Positions 1-10,186 of a stretch of 64,000 nucleotides of DNA are shown in pieces; within the stretch, counting starts at the first letter, position 1, and each line of letters opens with the position of its first letter. The notes under the pieces are model-generated. The model searched no databases and was not told the DNA's origin. It worked only from the letters and a program-made list of their open reading frames with translations. A program made the position numbers and the translations under genes. Source of the DNA: Cannabis sativa (lineage: Eukaryota > Streptophyta > Magnoliopsida > Rosales > Cannabaceae); assembly GCF_029168945.1 (NCBI RefSeq), contig NC_083603.1, positions 47,874,406 to 47,938,405 of the forward strand. The letters are read 5' to 3'.

Positions 1-222
1 CTTAAGCAGATTTGTGCTGCTTCTTGGACGAGTCAGCCACTTGCGTAGGGGCAGTGTCATTTTTTCTCTTCTGCAGAATCACTGGAGAAGTTGTCGCAAT
101 ACCAACCTTAGGCTTTCAGTTGAGAATGTGAGCTTGCTTCAGGAATGTCATTTATAGGAGAAGACCATGAGATAAGAATATTTTTCATAGCATAAAAAAA
201 CATGTATATGTCAAATGCATTA
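1..222 (-). pseudogene. 3' part of decayed gypsy-type transposon protein gene, cut off by a solo LTR
   Basis: On the minus strand an open reading frame of about 37 codons ends in TAA at positions 2-4. Its residues are Lys/Ser/Thr rich, as in the low-complexity tails of plant transposon proteins. It has no recognisable domain of its own. I join it to the PF04195-like remnant at 2434-3654 because both are on the same strand and the 2.2 kb between them is a solo LTR with a perfect target duplication, so the two were contiguous before the insertion. The stretch between the tail and the insertion point contains stops, so the gene is dead or this part is intronic. The join is inference. Confidence 0.4.
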
Positions 223-639
223 TGTAACACCCTAACTACCTTAGGCGTATTACGTGATTTTTAAACGTACTGTGCAGCTCGTTGCTAATCAACGAGGTTT
301 ATGGAAAAACGTGATTAATTAAAATTTTGCTTTTTAATTAAATTTATAAACCATATTACAAAAGACTCGGGATCCCGATTATAAAATCATTTACAAAAAG
401 GTTTAACTGTTTAACCATTACATAAAAATAAAAGTCGTCTAACGACCAGTTACAAAAATTCAGCCTTGCTGTCCCGAGGATCGTACGCTCCAGGCCTAAC
501 CGCCCCGACATGTACAATCTCATAAGCTCGCTCACGGTCCATCAGCTATAGCCTTGCCTTTACCTACACATGAACGTAAACTGTGAGTCGACAGACTCAG
601 TAAGAAAAGCATAATAATATCATACATAATTCTAACTGC

Positions 640-906
640 CGTGTCCAACACGATACTGAGTCCCGCTACTGCCATGTCCAACATGGTACTGAGCCACTAC
701 TGCCATGTCCAACATGGTACTGAGTTCTGAACGTTCATAGGGACGGTACTATTGACAAGTATCCTCCTGATCGGTCGAACCGGTCATACTCCGGCTGCTG
801 GTCATACTCCAGCCTGTACCGACGGATAGGTCAATATGACCGAACCACCAACCAAATGTCACTGATCGGTCGAACCGGCCATACTCCGCCGTCGGTCATA
901 CTCCGA
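640..906. repeat. Array of short hairpins with compensating stem changes, in the solo LTR
   Basis: Two families of small inverted repeats are seen. One has loop CCA: CGTGT/ACACG (640-652) and CCATGT/ACATGG (672-686 and 703-717), so a G-C pair in one copy is A-T in the others. The second has loop TCATACT between a GG...CC stem: CCGG/CCGG (780-794), CTGG/CCAG (798-812), an imperfect copy (875-889) and TCGG/CCGA (892-906); the outer pairs change together. Further hairpins are CGGTCGAACCG (772-782, repeated near 866) and GGTCA-ATA-TGACC (829-841). The blocks from about 767 and 862 are also a diverged tandem duplication. Confidence 0.75.
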
Positions 907-1253
907 CATGTACCGACGTGACAGGGTTGGATGGTTCGAAGCCTATATACATGACTAATGTAATCTAGCAGGCTTCCTACATGCACGCTAAACATGTAAT
1001 CTACATATGCATACTGTTATACTAATCTTACCTGGATTCCGATTTCAGGTGTGCCGGTCAACCTGACTGGAACTGAAGCTGAGCGGCGGAAAACTGGCTC
1101 CTAAACCATAAAAATCACAACGCTATAAGTGACACGCTAAATCACTTCCCGGGGACTAAAACTTGGAACTAAAAGTTTCCCTATCGATAAAAAGCATGGC
1201 AATACCCCTAAAAACATAAAAACGAGGAAAACTAGGGTTCTGAAAAATTCCCC

Positions 1254-1325
1254 AACCGGAATTCCGGTTCTGGGAATTACTGAACCCTCATCCGGAATTC
1301 CGGATGCACAACCGGAATTCCGGTT
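1254..1325. repeat. Three GGAATTCC-centred palindromes in the solo LTR
   Basis: AACCGGAATTCCGGTT occurs at 1254-1269 and 1310-1325, with TCCGGAATTCCGGA at 1291-1304 between them. In the related interrupted LTR the equivalent position carries AACCGGTT palindromes (43657-43664 and 43691-43698), so a palindromic CCGG-rich block is kept while its sequence differs. A dimeric DNA-binding protein site or a hairpin is possible; no function is shown. Confidence 0.6.
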
Positions 1326-2433
1326 CCTCGCAGGCAGCAAACCAAATTTTTCATAACTCGACCAATTCAACCCCAAATGGTTCCAAACTTTCCAGACATG
1401 TTCTATACCTTCCCTAGAACATTTCTAAGGCCTCAAACTAACCCAGAAACCACAGAATCAAAAACCACCATTAAAGCTCAAGCTTTGAGTTCTAAACTCA
1501 AACTTGAGCAATTCTCACAAACATGCATTCAAGCCTAGTTAATTCTACTCAAATATGCATGAAATCACCTCTGAAAACTATTAGAAACTACAGCAACAAC
1601 ACAATAACAGAATCACTATATTTTCCTCCAAAAACCACATTTTTGCATAGAAAATTCAAAGCTTTAAACAATCTATCCAATATGCTTTCAAAATCACATA
1701 AACAACCCTAATCTAACATGCTTAAACTCAGAACAACAACCAGATTTCAGCAGCAACAACAACAACTAATCAAGCATGCATTTCATCAATTTTCATAAAA
1801 ATCTCAAGAAAACTAATTAGAAAAAGCTAGACAAGAATTACCTTGATTAGAGACACACTAACTAGCTGAAATTTACTTGAAATTGAAGAGGAAAAATCAC
1901 CCTTGAAGCTGCCTCAAATGGCCGAAAAGAGAGAGAGAGAGTTGAGAGAGTTTTCTTTGAGAAAAATGTAATTTTTCTAAGTTTGGGAAAAAATGAAATA
2001 AAAGCTATAAAATCCCATTTTATTCAGCCAACAATTAAACACTTAACATTTAAATTTTCAAATAAAAAGTCATTAAAAGACAAAACACTAATGGGGCAAA
2101 AAGACCATTTTGCCCCTCCACCATAAAATCATGAAAATCATACTAAAGGGGTATTTTTGGGACATTCTAAATTCCCGGCCATTCCCGACATTCCCAATGT
2201 CTAAAACCCGTCCCCAAATTACTAACATACTAAGTTGTGATTTCTACTGAGCCAAACGCCGAGTTCCAAAATACCGGACACCGGAAATGCAAAATATAAA
2301 AACTACTGATGACATAATCATGCATTTCTGAATTTCATAAATAACAGTAATAAATTATTTAAATAGCTATAAATAATTTCATAATTAAACATAAACAACT
2401 GCTAATTTCCAAATTAACTAAGCGGGCTTTACA

Positions 2434-3654
2434 CATTACCTGATGTCAGTCTTGATGTTTGTTTAGATAGACACTTGTCTATTCTTTCCATTTGTTTTTC
2501 AAAAGGCTCCATATATATTGGTTCTTGTTGAAGACTGGTGCTCTCGGGGATGATCTTATGTTCTTGGAATTTTGCAGTAGTGCTTAACAATCGCCAATCA
2601 CAATCTTGAACGGGTAGGCTACCTAAAACTTCAGCGATCTCCCAGCGAGCAGAATCCATTACAGGTCATATCGGTCTATCTACGATTGATAAAAATGGAC
2701 ATTAGCGACTATACAAGGTAATAAAAATATATACTAAGTATCAGGGTATGCGACATACTAGGTCGACGATTAAAGTCAGTCCTAACTCTTTGTACTTTAA
2801 ACGCGTAGTTACATTTGGATTTCCAATCTCCCATATTGGAAACCATACCTTGTACCCCGTTAATTTTAGAGTTGTCCCATTTACTAAAATAATAAAAATC
2901 GTTATCGTGGCCAACACTCTTTATGTCATAGAAATAGCTAAAGTCCTCCATTGTTGGCTCCCCTTGAACATACTCCATGTACATCGCATAAAACCCTAGT
3001 ATTACGTGAAAACTGTTTGGAGTTAGTTGGAAGAAAGAGACATCGTTTGAGAATGGCTTTCACGAAGGTATGAAAAGGCAGTGTTACCCCGCATCGCAAA
3101 ATGGGAATTGAGACAATCACGTCTTGCGTGGGGATGATCGCAGGGTTAGTGAGGGGAAGATGAGGTCGTTGAGATGTTGAAGGACGTAAAGTCCCTATAC
3201 GAACTAAATTCAGCTGTGCAAACATGTGAAAGTCTGATTTCGTAACTCGCAAGACCAGATCATTGCAAGAAAATGGCTCGTTTAGTTAAGTGTTATCTAC
3301 TGAATCTGTCTCACTTCCATCAGCACCCCCCTCTTCTTCAGAATCGCGATCAGGTACCTCAAAATCCTATCCCATTTCTTCAACCTCAATGTCAGGGGCA
3401 TGTCTCGAATGAACGAGATAATCCTAAGCTTACACCATGGATTCGCTGTCGCGTATTTCCACCGTCACTGGTTCAACGAGCTCTTGAACCATCCTATCTA
3501 TCTCGTCGATAGATAGCGAGCCCTAACGGGTCATGGAAACAGGGGCCTCCTCCTCAGATATTGAGGTGGGTATGAAGTTGTCGCTCCTTTCTAGCTCGTC
3601 ATTGAAAGCCTCACCTCCATAATCGAGCATTTGGCTATCCAACAAGTCGCTCAT
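2434..3654 (-). pseudogene. Putative gypsy-type transposon protein (PF04195/Transposase_28-like), decayed
   Basis: Reading minus from an ATG at 3654, the conceptual product starts MSDLLDSQMLDYGG and has an acidic N-terminal part, as in this plant family. The diagnostic core follows in two frames. About 3140-3030 reads LPFHTFVKAIL, matching the family pattern of LPxHPFxxxxL. After a frameshift near 3030 the reading continues as NSFHVILGFYAMYMEYVQGEP and the FYYFSKW-like block down to about 2760. Several in-frame stops interrupt the N-terminal part. The last piece (2659-2434) reaches the solo LTR and resumes beyond it. The family is of plant repeat origin; its biochemical role is not known to me. 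The acceptor-like TTTATCTTTCAG immediately before the ATG suggests an upstream exon. Confidence 0.55.
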
Positions 3655-3739
3655 CTGAAAGATAAAAGATCTTTTCAGTGTGGTGAAAATGCAAGAATAA
3701 CAAAGTGCCCTCACCCGCATAAAATTTAAAAAATACAAA

Positions 3740-4170
3740 GGACTGGCCACACATCTCTAAAAATGGATGGGTGTATCTCAATAACATAATGATCATGTCG
3801 CTACATGAAAGTTAAGGTACTGAAACACACCCACCATTTTGAGAATTCAGTCAATCCTCGCAAAAAATAAGTTGCAAATATAAAACTAACTGTGTACCTC
3901 AAGAAATGGTTGGGGGTATCCCAGTATCCCAAAGGGCATGCATTCCTCGCATGAACATTGAGTTATGGGACACACCCACCATTACGAAGAACCTAGTTAG
4001 TCCTAATAAACGACTACAAAATAAGAAAAATGAAAACTAACCGCGTGTCTCAAATGGCTGGGTGTTTCACAGTGACCCAAGGAACATGCGAAGGTTACAT
4101 GAGCAATAAGTTATTGTGACACACCCACTATTTAAAAGACTCAAACAATTTTCATAACAAAAGTATATAT
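3740..4170. repeat. Three diverged tandem copies, unit about 145 bp, in a candidate intron
   Basis: Copies begin near 3740, 3886 and 4036. Each starts with a block like ctcaagaaatgg.tgggtgt, and each contains GACACACCCACCATT or a close variant about 90 bp later, followed by a block ending in aaaactaac. On the minus strand each copy has a pyrimidine-rich tract ending in CAG and a GTACAC/GTTAG block, so the repeat includes splice-like ends. It lies between the putative first exon (4556-4672) and the main reading frame. Confidence 0.6.
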
Positions 4171-4260
4171 AACCTGAAGGCTAAAAAACCCCTAAGAATC
4201 ATTAAATTCCAGCAAAAAAAAAAAGGTTAAAATAGCTAGGTAACAATTTAATCGAGTCAT

Positions 4261-4390
4261 TTTTGGATATTCAGAAGTGTATGCGAGCATTCGAGATATT
4301 CATCAAAAAACTTGCGAGTATTCGAAATAATCAGCAGGAAATATGCGAGCACTCAAGGTGTTCTTCCTAAAACCCGTGATTATTCAAGTT
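4261..4390. repeat. Short degenerate direct repeat (tgcgag.attcga), about 50-bp spacing
   Basis: The motif tgcgagcattcgagatattcat recurs in diverged form at about 4272, 4313 and 4345 (tgcgagtattcgaaataatcag, tgcgagcactcaaggtgttc). Nothing coding is seen. Confidence 0.45.
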
Positions 4391-4555
4391 TTAAGTACAT
4401 ATTTCCAAAAAAAAAAAATTAGGTATTTAATCAAAAACAAATAAATTCTCATACGTATATCCATTATCTCATACATTTTCTACCCCCAAAGATACATAAT
4501 AAGCGTAAATTCTCAGAGCAAGAAAAACAGTTACCAAAGTTTTTTTTTCACTAAC

Positions 4556-4672
4556 CTTGAAAAGTAACTCCTTTTCGAGTGATTCTGAGGATATCAAGAA
4601 CTCCAAACTTCTTCTCTGATGATCAAAACTCAGACAAAATGTAAACTGATTTTTTGAGGATTTGAAATTCAT
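4556..4672 (-). other. Candidate 5' coding exon of the decayed transposon gene
   Basis: An ATG at 4672 opens 39 codons ending at a donor-like TCAAG|GTTAG. The phase is zero and would join the acceptor TTTATCTTTCAG|ATG at 3654 in frame, giving a predicted intron of 3655-4555. A TATTTAAA block about 70 bp upstream (minus strand, near 4737) and a CT-rich leader fit a promoter. The product has no recognised domain. This is a model from splice consensus only. Confidence 0.3.
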
Positions 4673-5900
4673 AGGGAAAAAAAGAGAAAAAAGGAAAATA
4701 AGAGAGAAATGAGTAAAGGATCAATTCGTATCAAGAAGTTTAAATACTAATATCCCTCATTTATTGAGATGGAGACACGTGGCATGGGAATTCCTAAGGT
4801 CTCACAATCCAACGGTTATCCATAACCACGCCTGCACGTACTTCAAAAAGTTTTGATGACGTGGCACTTCAAATGGATTAAAAATGATGATTACAGTCGT
4901 CTTTTTGAAACCCTCGATTGGACAACCAAAAGTTACCATCCCGTGACAACCTTTTGCTTGCCTCTCGCTTATAGTTTCCCTCATGACACAACTGTCAATC
5001 ACGAAACTAGGGACATGTGTTATAGTGTGAATTTTTCACATAGAAACTCGAGACCAGACTCCCATAAAAATGATACGTGGACTCACTCTCCTCGAGGAGG
5101 GCTGAGATGTCAGAAGAAGACCTCTTGAGTGTAAACCTTGCCTGAACTAGACTCAGTGGGATGATGTGACTTGATAGAGTCTAGTCACATTATTATGTCT
5201 CGCACGATGTAGGACTGAAGACTGGGTTTAAGACTCGCATATACCGAGATATATGCAATAACTATAAAAGTCTTCCTGTGAGTTAGTAAAGATCGATTCT
5301 TTACTCAGCGAACTAGTCCGAATGACCCAACGTACTTGATAACCCGATGAGGACTCGCATGTCCTAAGTTATCAACTTTTTACAAGATATTCATATATGC
5401 GACTCGAATAGGACGCATATATCTTATGAATGTGAGACTCAATTAGTCTTGTACACATCTTGAGCCTGCAAGCTAATGTGAGAATATGAACAGACAACTC
5501 GCACCACAAAGGTCGCATACGTTGCTGTAGTTAGTGAATTGGGCCGAAATTGTTCTTCATTTATTATATTTACGTTTAATTGATTTAAATGTTTATATTG
5601 AATGTAAAAACGAATTGATAATTAAATCAATCTTTGTGTAATCAAAGGACACTTGTTTTGTATATAAAGGAGTGATCCAACATGAAATAAACAAGACAGA
5701 AAACCCTTGCAACAGTGGACTAAGCAGACCACGGTCTAACTGAACCACTATATTCCTCTGTGTTATTTACATTTCTAGTACAATAATCGCATAGTTTGAA
5801 TACTCGTTGTTCTGGGTAGAGTAATCACATATTCTCATTTATATTTTAATTATAATATTTTATACAGTGTTGTTTAAATTCCTCCAACAACAATAATTAC
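4673..5900. other. Non-coding, LTR-like tract; element not resolved
   Basis: No gene is seen. About 5640-5860 on plus looks like an LTR: tatataaagg at 5658, then an activity-leader style stretch with ctctgtgttatttaca, ending near ctccaacaaca at 5882. I could not find matching ends or a target duplication. About 5130-5500 contains repeated ctcgcata and tatatgc blocks. It may be the flank of the same decayed transposon. Confidence 0.3.
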
Positions 5901-7237
5901 TACTTTAGTAATTACTACGTAGTGTAATTACACAATTTTTTTTTATCAATCAATCATGTACTTAATTACTCAAAAAAACAATTACAGCCTATTAGCATCT
6001 TCAATAAGAATACCTGGTTTCTATCTATACAATACAATCAATTGTAATTACACAACTTATCATCTTTCTTTCTTCCTTTCCTTATATATAAATATATATG
6101 TATATATATATATATATATATGTGGGTATGCTCTTAATGGGTATTACCCATGTATGGGTATTTTATTCTTGACCATTGGATCAAATATCTAATGGTTGAT
6201 ATTTATAATCATCAATTAAATATTAAAAAATTAATATTTCCTATTTTGTTATTCTCTATATTCCTAAAATAGATAAAACTATTAATAGAAATAAAAATTT
6301 TATTAATGGAATTGTTATTTAAAAAATAAAACACACTAAAAAAATTAACAAACTATTTTTTTTTAATAAAAATCATTTTAAAGATTAAAAAGAAAAAAGT
6401 GTATATTTATCTTTTTATAAAATTTCTTTCTAAATTGCATTACTAAAAACAAAAAAAATAATAATTTTAAGCTTTAAACTGTATACATATAAAATGTATA
6501 AGATTTTTTCTAAACCTAAAATCTTTAATTTTATAATAATTAACAATTATTTATATGCTTTTATTTTTTTAAAAATACTTGAGCTTACCAAATCTATAAG
6601 AACAAAACCAATGAAGAAAATTTAACAAAAAAAAAATGAAGAAAAAAAAAGTGTCATAAACATTATTGAATAATGGCAATTGCCAACACAAGAATTTCAA
6701 CACAAAAAATTATATTTGACCCCTAGACAAGATTATCATCTTCAAATCCTAAAAACATAAATAATGAACAACACCTCATTAGTTATTTTAGGAGAATGAT
6801 TCATGGTAATATCAAGAAAATCATTGGATGATAATAATATTTCTCTAACAATAATAGCCTAAGTAAGAACTAAGAAGTATTGTAGCGTTTTATTTTTAAG
6901 AGTATGAATTATATTAAGACAATTGGATTCCACAATCAAGCTCTTATTCTCCTAATAAAAAAAAACACATTAATATACATGTAAATAATTTTTAGTTTTA
7001 CAATAATAAATTATTAATAAACTCACAATTTCATAAAATAATAAAGTAGTAATTTTAATTAATTTTTAAAAATAATTTATAATTTTTTTTCAAACTATTA
7101 GTTGTAATTATTATTTCTAATTTTATAAAAAATAAATATAATTTTTTTTAAAAAAATAATTGTTAGAAACTTGCCATAAAAAGATTATTAGATTATTACC
7201 TTATTAATTTTTTTGAGTTCCCCATTAAGTGTTCCAC

Positions 7238-7269
<32 letters not shown>

Positions 7270-7346
7270 TTTTACAAGCAGTGGCAGCGCCTATTTCACA
7301 GCTGCAACAAAAGGAAAACTGACCCTGAAAACAAAAAGGAAGGCTG
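5901..7346. other. AT-rich spacer with two (TA)n tracts
   Basis: No gene, RNA or transposon end is recognised. Simple TA repeats lie at about 6083-6121 and 7241-7270. The remainder is A/T homopolymer-rich plant intergenic sequence. Confidence 0.5.
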
Positions 7347-7538
7347 CTATAGTAGTGCAAACCAATCGGCATCAGCTGGTTTGTGGTTCTTTGGCCAATT
7401 ACAGAACACTCTATTCTTTACATCTTCCTTTATGGCGTGGACAACAGTATCTTGTGCTATTTTCCCTGAATTCCATAGCATCTCATTGCGATTTTTTCAT
7501 ATATGGTACACCAAAGCAGCTACTGCAGCAGTAATAAC
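7347..7538 (-). pseudogene. LINE reverse transcriptase C-terminal scrap
   Basis: On the minus strand, about 63 codons from 7538 to a TAG at 7347-7349 read as the end of a plant non-LTR retrotransposon polyprotein. The diagnostic block is LVYHI-KNRNEMLW (the family has LVYHIWxxRN, where the W is a TGA stop here), followed by the charged DVKNR stretch and a short tail. This region normally follows the zf-RVT domain. The single nonsense codon and the absence of upstream RT sequence make it a dead 3' fragment. The opposite-strand open frame at 7213-7575 is a shadow of it. Confidence 0.6.
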
Positions 7539-8682
7539 GGCCGGCCAATTACACAATTACTTTCAAACACACTAAATATTTTTTTTTATTTAGGGAATCA
7601 CAATTCCTCTAAATTGTACTAAAGTTAACTAAATTTATTTATTTACTTGTGGCCCCAGTAAAATTCCCACAAGCCAAATTATTATCTTCTTTTAATTAGG
7701 CGACGTAGAAAGAAACTAAACAACCCAAATTTATGCTTGTGACGCATACTTGTTCAAAAGATAAACCATCCTTTTTACTAGCAATTAATATCCAGTATCT
7801 ACTTCTTCCCAGTCGATTTACCAATCATAAAAAGGGCTCACACCTAACACAACAAAGTACAATTGAATTGAATGGAGCCATAAACTAACGACACACAATT
7901 CCAACTCCACTTTTACTTTCACTGAAAACTTTGCCCTTTTTATTATATATGGAAAACTCTCTCTGCTTTAATTTGCTTACCCTTTCGTTCTTCTTTCTCT
8001 CTTTATTAGTTCTTTTTTTTTTCAATAAAACAACTTATATCAGCTTCTCTCTTTTCTCTACCAGTAGAGAGACATAATGGGAAAAGGGGAAGATTTCAAA
8101 AAAATAAAAACCATAAAAAATATTTGAAATAACTTTAATCAATAATTACTTAATTAATCACCTGCTCAATAGCAAGCAGACATCAACATTTGAAAATATA
8201 AGAATAATGTTTGATTGTCTACAAAAGAACAAAAACTCTTATCATATCTTTCTTGGTAGTATAACAAAATCCTAAGACCTTTGAATGTGTTGCACCCAAA
8301 AGACCAATTGAAATTATTAAATTACTCAAAAAAAAATAATTAAATAAGAGAAAGATATTAGATCAATATTTTCCATAAAAGCAGTCATTTTTTGACTCTA
8401 TAATAAGCTTCATTCACACTCTTACTCTTTCATATATATATATATATATATGTTGATATTTATAATAAGTCAAGACAATAAAAAGCAATAAAGAGATCAT
8501 ATGATGATCATTACATAAAAAGAACCCAAGTAAAGATAAACGAAAGAAAGAACTGTCAATATGGGAGATCCATACATATATATATTTATAATTGGGATAA
8601 CCTAGCTAGTCTAAAGCATATCATAATTAAGTCACTTATCACACACCATTAATTAACCTTAAGCACTAATTAAAAGAAAAGA
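7539..8682. other. 3' flank of the Dof gene, non-coding
   Basis: AT-rich sequence with a (TA)n tract at about 8432-8452. No second gene or transposon end is recognised. The transcript end of the Dof gene must lie here, but I cannot pick a poly(A) signal with confidence. Confidence 0.4.
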
Positions 8683-9450
8683 TTAAACTAATGGATTCAT
8701 TGTGGGGGGACCATAATTGTTCATCAAGCCTAAACTATTAAGGTACCCAAACGAGTCTTTCCCAGCGTCCGTACAACCACCGTGGTCTTGCCAATCAAGG
8801 GCCAAGAGCTTTGCATTTGGCTTTACATCAATCCCATATTTCTGGTCATCATCATTTCCTTCATACGACATCATTATCCTTTGACACGTGTCCATAAAGG
8901 TCCCAGTACCAGTCCCATCTAAGGACATTCCAAATGGAGAGCACAAGCCATGAAAATTATTTGGTTCAATAATTCCATGATGATGTGATGAAGAGTTACT
9001 TATGTTACCAAGTCCTATCCCAACCATGCCAAAATCAATGGGCCTAGGGCTTTCGAAAAAGCTATTTGGGCCTGGCCCATGAGTGCCCAGAAGGTTACTG
9101 AGGTGAGAAAACTGAACCTGGTCAGGAAACGAGAGCTTAAGATCAGTGGTACTGGTACTCCCTCCAATATCATCACCACCACCATTGTTATGATTATTCT
9201 TAGTGTTGATTAAAACGACAGCCGAATTGTTGTCGTTTGTCTTCTTGGGCGCGGGTTTCTTGTTCTTACGACAACCACCGCCAACAGGAATGTTACGGAG
9301 GGTCCCACCTTTGGTCCAGTACCTACGACAAGTCTTGCAGAAGTACCTGGGCTGAGTGAGACTGTAGTTGTTGTAGTAACAAAACTTGGTGTGTGTGGAC
9401 TCACATCTTGGACACTTGACGAGGGCATTGTCGTTTGGGGGTCTGAGCCT

Positions 9451-9482
<32 letters not shown>

Positions 9483-10186
9483 CCATTATTGTGGGCTTCG
9501 AGTATGTGAGAATGTTGTCGTTTGATGGAGAAGAAGAATCTATTCCTGACGAGTCCTCGTGAATAGTGCCCTGAAATTGGATCAAGGTAGTTCAGGAGAG
9601 TTAGATTTTTGAGTCAGTAATAATGTCGTTTGCAATAATGTCTATTCATCAATCAAATCAAAATTATAGGGCTAGAGACCTATATATACTGACAGCTATA
9701 GCTATACAAATAGTCTATATAATTTATATTTACTAAGAAAAAATTACAGATTTTAACAAAACAAAACAAAAAGAAATAATACTATTCATTTGATTAACGG
9801 TTATTATTTGTTTACAAATAGTCAAATTTATACAGAGTTAGATGTGTTTGCTAGCTCTTTGCTCGTGAAAAATGTGGTTACGGTATTACACGAAGATGAA
9901 TATTATATATATATAACTTGACAAAAAAGCACAATGTACGTGTGAGAGTGAATTTAGCAAATTCACAGCATAAAAATATGAACTTGGATTTGCTATAATA
10001 AATTTACACTTTTTCGTTAGTACATAAACAAACCCATTTTGTTATTGGTTGCCAAATCTATCATAAGGTTCGGTTTCTGGAGAGAAAGTATATAGTGCTT
10101 CATCATGGCAGTATTATATAACAGTAACATACCTGTAGCCAATCAGATGACAAATCCATGCAAACTTGTACAGAAGTAAAGCCCAT
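8683..10186 (-). CDS. Dof zinc-finger transcription factor, HCA2/DOF5.6-like
   Basis: Nuclear DNA-binding protein that would recognise AAAG-core promoter sites. Two exons: 10133-10186 (18 codons, [18 protein letters not shown]) and 8683-9570. The 562-bp intron is 9571-10132, with donor CAG|GTATGT and acceptor TTTCAG|G. The spliced product is 313 residues. An ATG at 9585 lies in the intron, so it is not the start. The Dof domain has C-x2-C-x21-C-x2-C zinc ligands at about C71, C74, C96 and C99, with the invariant [17 protein letters not shown] and KNKK basic tail. Ten glutamines, all CAA, precede it; the C-terminal half is Asn/Gly/Ser rich, as is usual for activation regions. The N-terminus and the [13 protein letters not shown] variant match the HCA2/DOF5.6 group, which in Arabidopsis acts in vascular cambium; that subgroup is recognition from memory. 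The frame is intact, and it is the only convincing host gene here. Confidence 0.93.

Larger units (their letters stand above)
223..2433 (-). mobile_element. Solo LTR of a Ty3/gypsy (Tekay-like) retrotransposon, 2211 bp
   Basis: The segment begins TGTAACACCC and ends GGGCTTTACA, giving TGTAA/TTACA inverted ends. It is flanked by the perfect 5-bp duplication CATTA (218-222 and 2434-2438). There is no internal region, primer binding site or second LTR, so it is a solo LTR, presumably left by LTR-LTR recombination. Orientation is taken as minus because that strand has a TATA-like AT block near 2000, then a CT-rich leader (about 1930-1950, seen as GA repeats on plus) and splice-like signals downstream. 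It is related to, but diverged from, the interrupted LTR at 22.4-44.7 kb: both share the donor-like block, a leader block near the LTR end, and hairpin arrays in the same place. Confidence 0.85.

Noticed and set aside
640..906. CRISPR-like array of spaced repeats
   Set aside because: Plant nuclear context, irregular spacing, variable repeats and location inside an LTR; better read as a hairpin array.
7213..7575. 120-residue open frame on plus
   Set aside because: Starts in a TA repeat and lies antisense to a LINE remnant that explains the sequence better.
9210..9428. Open frame overlapping the Dof zinc finger on the same strand
   Set aside because: Shadow frame of the Dof exon; no independent signals.
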